This document shows positions 7,257 through 10,474 of a stretch of DNA of 10,474 nucleotides, piece after piece. The translations under genes were made by a program, and so were the position numbers. The notes below the pieces were generated by a model. That model did not search any database and had not been told where the DNA came from. It saw nothing but the letters and a program-made list of their open reading frames with translations. This DNA is from Spirochaeta sp. Its GTDB lineage: Bacteria > Spirochaetota > Spirochaetia > DSM-2461. Each line of letters begins with the position of its first letter. Positions within the stretch are counted from its first letter, which is position 1. The DNA lies in contig JAUVIY010000070.1 in assembly GCA_030592625.1 (NCBI GenBank), forward strand, positions 1-10,474, written 5' to 3'.

Positions 7257-7382
7257 TCACTTCATCCACAGTACGGCGTACCAATCTCCGAAGCTACGAA
7301 TATCGGCCTTCCGATTTTTCAACAAATACTTTCCCGCAAGGACTTCATCTGCAGCTGATTCACCGTCGGCAATCGAAATCAA
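7257..7382 (-). CDS. Doubtful small ORF, possibly a gene remnant
   Basis: A 41-codon frame from a TTG at 7382, with AGGA 9 nt upstream, to TGA at 7257-7259. The composition is that of a soluble protein (ADGESAADEVLAGKYLLKNR, ending SFGDWYAVLWMK), with mixed acidic and basic residues and a tryptophan-rich end, unlike random translation. The frame stays open upstream to about 7430 without an evident start. I do not recognise a family. It may be the decayed C terminus of a lost gene, since it lies just beyond a terminator and has no promoter I can see. Confidence 0.22.
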   Translation of the reverse strand: MISIADGESAADEVLAGKYLLKNRKADIRSFGDWYAVLWMK

Positions 7383-7543
7383 CGGCAAGAGTCCTGCGTA
7401 TATGATGCGGCAGATGCAGCCGGGAACCGCTCACGGAGATCTGCCTCGAATAATGAGCCTGATATAGATCAGTTTTGCATTTCCCGGCAAGGGCAATAAT
7501 CTTTTGGTGAGGGCGGTAGAGGTCAATCTGAATTACTGAACAT

Positions 7544-7580
7544 GAAAAGGCGGTCACTCATTATGGATGACCGCCTTTTC
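7544..7580. terminator. Strong bidirectional intrinsic terminator
   Basis: A perfect 13-bp inverted repeat, GAAAAGGCGGTCA / TGACCGCCTTTTC, around an 11-base loop. The A-run on one side and T-run on the other let it work in both directions. On the minus strand it lies 33 nt after the stop of the COX24-domain gene and closes the rpoZ-miaA cluster. On the plus strand it would end the receptor transcript about 320 nt after its stop. Confidence 0.85.
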
Positions 7581-7613
7581 AATTGAATGACGAATTGAGG
7601 TTGAACCTGGCAA

Positions 7614-7703
7614 CTATTTATTCTTGTGCCTGTTCTTTCTGAGTTTCTTCTTCCGTTTATGGGTGGCGATTTTCTTTCTTTTGCGTTTTCGTCCGCAGGG
7701 CAC
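7614..7703 (-). CDS. Tiny AURKAIP1/COX24-domain protein (mS38-like small ribosomal protein)
   Basis: A 29-residue, extremely basic protein, too short for usual gene-length cutoffs. It starts MPCGRKRKRKKIATHKRK and ends KLRKNRHKNK. This closely matches, from memory, the bacterial AURKAIP1/COX24 domain family of the form MPSGKKRKR-x-ATHKRKKRLRKNRHKKK, related to the COX24/mS38 C-terminal segment that binds the small ribosomal subunit. The GTG at 7703 is chosen: GAGGAG (7712-7717) is 8 nt upstream, and the resulting MPxG start matches the family. Another GTG at 7709 is only 2 nt from that site. It lies about 100 bp downstream of miaA on the same strand and is followed by the strong terminator at 7544-7580, so it likely ends the rpoZ-miaA transcript. 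Role in ribosome function is inferred from the family. Confidence 0.85.
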   Translation of the reverse strand: MPCGRKRKRKKIATHKRKKKLRKNRHKNK

Positions 7704-7806
7704 TTTCACGTCTCCTCAATTAATATTCCGTTGCCGACATAATACCGGCCCGGATGAGCGTTTATGGATTATCCCCATCGGGAGCTTCTTGGTCAAGGGA
7801 GACGAA

Positions 7807-8778
7807 TCAAACATCATCTTCGAGAAATCCTCTTACCGTATCCAAAAGTCCACCAGGGATATCAATATCTTCTTCGGCATCGAACCATCGTACATCCGGG
7901 AGGGAGGAGAAGAAGGTCATCTGCCGTTTGGCATATCGCCGGGTGTTCCGGGCAATGAGCTGCCTGACCCGTTCGACCGTCGGTTCGTCTTCGCCTTCTT
8001 CCCCGAACCATTCCCGGTAACCGATGGCCTTCATGCCGGGATCTTCCCTTCGGGCACCCTGTTCACGAAGGGCGGCCACTTCCGCGGCCAGGCCGGCTTC
8101 CAGCATTATATCCACCCTCTGCTCAATACGCCGGTACAGTTCCGCCCTTTCACGTCGGAGACCGATTGACAGTACCCGATAGTCCTCACGAGGTTCCTCG
8201 TGAACGGGAAAATCCGACAGGGGACGACCGGTCTGATTATAGACTTCCAGGACTCGAAGCATACGGTAGCGGTCCCGATTCCCGATTCGCTCGGCACTGA
8301 CCGGATCGATACGAATGAGCTCCTTCCTGAGGACCTCGTCGCTCTTACCAGCCCATTGCCCTTCAAGACTGGTACGTAGTATCGGATCGGCTGTGGGGGT
8401 TTCAGGCGGTCCCAGAAGCCAGGATTTCAGGTAATAAGCGGCTCCGCCTGAAATTACCGGCAGGAGACCACGGTCCAGGATGCTCCGGACACATTCATCG
8501 GCACGAAGGCAGAATTCACCAACGTTAAAGGTCTCGGTGTAATCGATGATATCAATAAGATGATGAGGTATGCGTGAGAGGATTTTCGCATCAGGCTTGG
8601 CAGTACCGATGTCCAGGTGTTTATATACCTGAAGAGCATCGGCGCTGATAATCTCCGCCCGGCCGGAGAACAGTGGATCGAGCAAAGCAGTCTTACCAAC
8701 GCCTGTAGGTCCGAAGAGAAGGATAACCTTCGGCGGGTCAGTCCTGTTTGATGTTATACTGCACCTCTTCAGTAACAA
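7807..8778 (-). CDS. miaA: tRNA dimethylallyltransferase
   Basis: MiaA (EC 2.5.1.75) transfers the dimethylallyl group of DMAPP to N6 of A37 in tRNAs reading UNN codons. Motifs seen: P-loop GPTGVGKT (23-30), ISADALQVYKHLDIGTAKP with the catalytic Asp (D47; SAD rather than the common SVDS), PHHLIDIIDYTETFNVGEF, GGAAYYLKSWLLG, RDRYRMLRVLEV, GMKAIGYREW, and the tRNA-binding TRRYAKRQMTFF (279-290). The start is uncertain. TTG at 8778 gives 323 residues, normal for the family, and a 41 bp overlap with rpoZ. An ATG at 8829 would add 17 residues with no family character and overlap rpoZ by 92 bp. An ATA codon at 8757 sits 6 nt after an AGAGG and would give a compact N terminus (TSNRTDPPKVILLFG). Translation is probably coupled to rpoZ. 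Confidence 0.93.
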   Translation of the reverse strand: MLLKRCSITSNRTDPPKVILLFGPTGVGKTALLDPLFSGRAEIISADALQVYKHLDIGTAKPDAKILSRIPHHLIDIIDYTETFNVGEFCLRADECVRSILDRGLLPVISGGAAYYLKSWLLGPPETPTADPILRTSLEGQWAGKSDEVLRKELIRIDPVSAERIGNRDRYRMLRVLEVYNQTGRPLSDFPVHEEPREDYRVLSIGLRRERAELYRRIEQRVDIMLEAGLAAEVAALREQGARREDPGMKAIGYREWFGEEGEDEPTVERVRQLIARNTRRYAKRQMTFFSSLPDVRWFDAEEDIDIPGGLLDTVRGFLEDDV

Positions 8779-8947
8779 TTTCCTTGATGGCCAGGGAGAC
8801 GATCTTGCCCCCCGCCGACTCCAACTCATCAGATCCGGTCATGCTGATCTGTTTGGCACGATGGATCGCAGCGTTGGTGAGTTCATACATGTTCTTATCG
8901 GTAGACACCAGGTTTTCCAGGGGGATACTGGAGTTCTTTTTTGTCAT
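8738..8947 (-). CDS. rpoZ: DNA-directed RNA polymerase omega subunit
   Basis: A 69-residue protein matching the short omega subunit, which assists assembly of the beta' subunit. The diagnostic core is IPLENLVSTDKNMYELTNAAIHRAKQI (the N-Y/F-EL-x-AAxRRAxQ segment), followed by an acidic loop and GGKIVSLAIKEIVTEEVQY, equivalent to the conserved VxxALREI helix. The second arginine of the RRA motif is replaced (IHRAK). The form is close to omega sequences I recall from spirochaetes. The ATG has GAGG at about 5 nt. It is the first gene of a minus-strand cluster with miaA and the tiny ribosomal-type gene. A near-consensus promoter lies at 9018-9047, about 70 nt upstream. Confidence 0.85.
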   Translation of the reverse strand: MTKKNSSIPLENLVSTDKNMYELTNAAIHRAKQISMTGSDELESAGGKIVSLAIKEIVTEEVQYNIKQD

Positions 8948-8982
8948 GTTTGCCTCAATTATATAAAATCAAATTTTCACCA

Positions 8983-9016
8983 CCGCCAGAGAAGGCGGCT
9001 TCGGCTTTAGCGAAGC
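8983..9016. repeat. Two adjacent hairpins upstream of rpoZ
   Basis: CCGCC-AGAGAA-GGCGG (8983-8998) is followed immediately by GCTTCG-GCTTTAG-CGAAGC (8998-9016). In the minus direction they come just after the putative -10 box of rpoZ and are followed by an AT-rich tract, so they may be a weak terminator of the DUF2147 transcript or a structured 5' leader of rpoZ. The outer CCGCCAG is also inverted at 9050-9056. Confidence 0.55.
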
Positions 9017-9017
9017 T

Positions 9018-9047
9018 ATTATAGTCAAAGCACCCTTACTGAGTCCA
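9018..9047 (-). promoter_or_regulatory. Candidate sigma70 promoter for rpoZ-miaA
   Basis: On the minus strand: TGGACT (4/6 match to -35), 18 bp spacer, TATAAT (perfect -10). The predicted start would be near 9011, inside the distal hairpin described at 8998-9016. It lies between the DUF2147 stop and rpoZ. Confidence 0.5.
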
Positions 9048-9076
9048 TACTGGCGGCAATGACTGTGGATCTTTGG

Positions 9077-9583
9077 TTATTTCATCTCGGGGATTACCGG
9101 TGTCCAGGAGGACGGATTGCCGTAATCCAGACCCGGTGGCAAATCTGAAGGTCGGACCGGCTGCCATGTCTGATTCCGCCCGAAGGGTCCGATTTTCCCG
9201 CGGACTATGAGATTATCACCATCACGCCACATCTCACTGGCATAGATTTTTCCCTCTTTCGGGTCACAGATAGTACCTTTTTTCCATTTATTTCCCCGAT
9301 CTTCCATCTCCCAGATGATGTCCATACCTGCATAAGCGGGGTCGTCGATCCACAATTCAGCCTTGTCTCCAGGCTGATTGATCTGATCTTTCATTACACC
9401 CTCATCGAAGGTGACCACAATACGGCCGTAAAGTCTCCCGCGGTATTCATAGATGCAGGTATACATGGTGGAATCACCGGTGTTCTCATCGACGCCTCGC
9501 CACAAGCCTATGACACTTTCAGCAGCCATGATTCCGGCGGCTGTAAATAACAACAGTGAGAAAATGAGGATTACTTTTTTCAT
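9077..9583 (-). CDS. Secreted DUF2147 family protein
   Basis: 168 residues. MKKVILIFSLLLFTAAGIMA is a clear signal peptide, with cleavage expected around residues 20-21 (IMA-AE). The mature part has the DUF2147 pattern: SVIGLWRGVDENTGDSTMYTCIYEYRGRLYGRIV near the N terminus, a Gly/Asp/Trp-rich middle with MDIIWEMEDRGNKWKKGTICDP, and YASEMWRDGDNLIVRGKIGPFGRNQTW at the end, suggesting a small beta-barrel. The family has no settled function; periplasmic location is inferred. The ATG at 9583 is chosen because AGGAG lies about 6 nt upstream and it gives a perfect leader peptide. An upstream extension to 9778 would run antisense through the pteridine reductase start and is rejected. It is divergent to the reductase gene. 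Confidence 0.88.
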   Translation of the reverse strand: MKKVILIFSLLLFTAAGIMAAESVIGLWRGVDENTGDSTMYTCIYEYRGRLYGRIVVTFDEGVMKDQINQPGDKAELWIDDPAYAGMDIIWEMEDRGNKWKKGTICDPKEGKIYASEMWRDGDNLIVRGKIGPFGRNQTWQPVRPSDLPPGLDYGNPSSWTPVIPEMK

Positions 9584-9612
9584 GAGATTCTCCTGATTCG
9601 GTAGATTTAGCC

Positions 9613-9642
9613 AGTATATTCGAGGAATCCGTATTCCGTCAC
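9613..9642 (-). promoter_or_regulatory. Candidate promoter of the DUF2147 gene with an inverted repeat in the spacer
   Basis: On the minus strand: GTGACG (4/6 match to -35), 18 bp spacer, TATACT (5/6 match to -10), about 30 nt before the start codon. The spacer is largely filled by the inverted repeat GGAAT-CCGT-ATTCC (9624-9637), positioned where a repressor operator could sit. Confidence 0.4.
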
Positions 9643-9666
9643 GATTTTTTTCCTGGCTGCCTATTC

Positions 9667-9679
9667 GGACCACTGGTCC
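9667..9679. promoter_or_regulatory. 13-bp palindrome GGACCACTGGTCC in the divergent gap
   Basis: Perfect 6-bp arms around one central base, about 30 nt upstream of the pteridine reductase start and between the two divergent genes. It could be an operator. No regulator gene in the window is paired with it. Confidence 0.3.
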
Positions 9680-9710
9680 CGGATGCACGAGTCGAATTAA
9701 GCTGAGTTGT

Positions 9711-10451
9711 ATGAATCTCAAGGGAAAAACTGTACTTGTTACAGGCGCGGCCAGGCGTATTGGTAAATCAATCGCCATGCTCCTGGCTCATCAGGGAGCC
9801 GATGTGGCTTTGCACTACCATAACTCCCGGAATGAAGCGGAAGCAGTTTTCGGTGAAATACGCGGCATGGGACGCAAGTGCTGGATGTCTTCACACGATC
9901 TATCCGACTCAAGCAACACCGAATCCTGGTTTCGGAATCTTCTGAGTGAGACTGGAAATCTGGATATTCTGGTGAACTCAGCTTCTGAGTTCACCAGTGG
10001 CGGATATATGAAGATGAGTAGTGTGGAACTGGCTCGTTCGATGAACCTTCATGTTCAATCCCCTTTAATTATGATCCGGATTATGCATGAAACAGGACTG
10101 GCAGGTAGCGTGGTGAACATCCTTGACACCCGTGTAGCCGACCGGGACCCCGCCCATCCCGCTTATCACCTGGGCAAACGGGGGCTATACACGCTAACCC
10201 GGGATCTGGCGGTGGAGATGGCGCCCACTTTAAGAATCAACGCCGTTGCACCGGGAGTCATTCTTCCCCCTCCGGGAACAGACGAAACCTGGATCGAACG
10301 CCTCAAGCCAACGAACCCCCTGCTGGGGCGTGGAACAGTAAAAGACATCTGTGATGCCGTGTTATATCTCCTCGGGGCCGGATTCGTCACCGGTCAGGTG
10401 ATTTTTGTAGACGGGGGCAGACATCTGAAAGGGAATGCATATGGAATGTGA
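9711..10451 (+). CDS. folM: SDR-family pteridine reductase (FolM/PTR1-like)
   Basis: A 246-residue short-chain dehydrogenase/reductase likely reducing dihydropterins such as dihydromonapterin or dihydrofolate with NADPH. The nucleotide site is TGAARRIG (11-18), with the double Arg typical of the PTR1/FolM branch. HYHNSRNEAE follows beta-2, and NSASEF (89-94) replaces the usual NNAG. The catalytic Ser is replaced by Asp in NILDT (D139), and Y152-x3-K156 follows exactly 13 residues later, the D-Y-K arrangement of PTR1 and FolM. VAPGVILPPPG and the terminal FVDGGRHLKG also match FolM. The Shine-Dalgarno sequence is weak. The gene overlaps a downstream frame resembling FolB/FolX by 11 bp, which supports a pterin role. 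The exact substrate is inferred; the symbol is tentative. Confidence 0.85.
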   Translation: MNLKGKTVLVTGAARRIGKSIAMLLAHQGADVALHYHNSRNEAEAVFGEIRGMGRKCWMSSHDLSDSSNTESWFRNLLSETGNLDILVNSASEFTSGGYMKMSSVELARSMNLHVQSPLIMIRIMHETGLAGSVVNILDTRVADRDPAHPAYHLGKRGLYTLTRDLAVEMAPTLRINAVAPGVILPPPGTDETWIERLKPTNPLLGRGTVKDICDAVLYLLGAGFVTGQVIFVDGGRHLKGNAYGM

Positions 10452-10474
10452 GAGAAGGGACAAAATCCACATCA
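10441..10474 (+). CDS. Start of a downstream gene, probably dihydroneopterin aldolase-like (3' truncated)
   Basis: An ATG at 10441 overlaps the reductase stop by 11 bp, and AAAGGGA ends 6 nt upstream of it. The 11 visible residues MECERRDKIHI stay open to the window edge. DKIHI resembles the D-K-I-x-I start of FolB/FolX-family proteins (usually followed by a D/N-L-x-x-R-x-x-I-G segment). The call rests on five residues plus context next to a pteridine reductase, so it is plausible only. Confidence 0.5.
   Translation, partial: MECERRDKIHI

Larger units (their letters stand above)
7223..7613. other. Mostly gene-free stretch between the receptor gene and the COX24-domain gene
   Basis: About 390 bp. 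It holds a strong bidirectional terminator (7544-7580) and, on the minus strand beyond that terminator, short open stretches in different frames (7257-7430 and 7360-7557) with protein-like composition but no single long frame. These could be the decayed remains of a gene or a small real ORF. Nothing else is recognised. Confidence 0.5.

Noticed and set aside
7624..8169. 181-codon plus-strand open frame
   Set aside because: Antisense to miaA and the tiny COX24-domain gene, both supported by motifs.
9584..9778. N-terminal extension of the DUF2147 gene to an upstream ATG
   Set aside because: It would bury a perfect signal peptide and Shine-Dalgarno, cross the divergent promoter gap and run into the reductase start.

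Overview
The window reads as ordinary chromosomal DNA of a free-living bacterium of roughly 50% GC, most likely a spirochaete (Spirochaetales). This is inferred from the character of several proteins: an acetate kinase with a long C-terminal tail, a short divergent RNA polymerase omega subunit, a tiny COX24/AURKAIP1-type ribosomal protein, and a seven-transmembrane receptor of 7TMR-DISM layout. No single marker proves the taxon. I see no insertion sequence, phage gene, CRISPR array, rRNA or convincing tRNA.

Left part (1-2985): the 3' end of ackA overlaps pssA by ATGA. pssA runs into a convergent DJ-1/PfpI gene whose 3' end overlaps it by 10 bp. A hairpin- and repeat-rich stretch of about 350 bp without a gene follows. 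Then comes pgeF (YfiH/laccase-domain family), probably started by a TTG codon.

Middle (3002-7222): a minus-strand DEAD-box RNA helicase has a disordered basic tail of about 220 residues. Its best promoter lies about 290 nt upstream of its start, which predicts a long mRNA leader. Divergent to it is a 664-residue membrane protein: secreted N-terminal domain, seven membrane segments, a Glu/Leu linker, and a cytoplasmic SpoIIE/PP2C-type phosphatase fold in which the usual metal-binding motifs are lost.

Right part (7223-10474): about 390 bp with a doubtful small ORF and a strong bidirectional terminator, then a minus-strand information-processing cluster in transcription order rpoZ, miaA and a 29-codon COX24/AURKAIP1-domain protein. 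Upstream of it, also on the minus strand, is a secreted DUF2147 protein. Divergent from that is a FolM/PTR1-type pteridine reductase. The last 34 bases start an overlapping gene whose first residues resemble dihydroneopterin aldolase (FolB/FolX), pointing to a reduced-pterin or folate pair.

The most notable items are the apparently catalytically dead receptor phosphatase, the 29-codon ribosomal-type gene that length cutoffs would miss, the long helicase leader with a near-consensus promoter, and the recurrent GGCAGAGCC / GCGAACTTGCGAGCAGT intergenic elements. I found no clear candidate for an entirely new multi-gene system.
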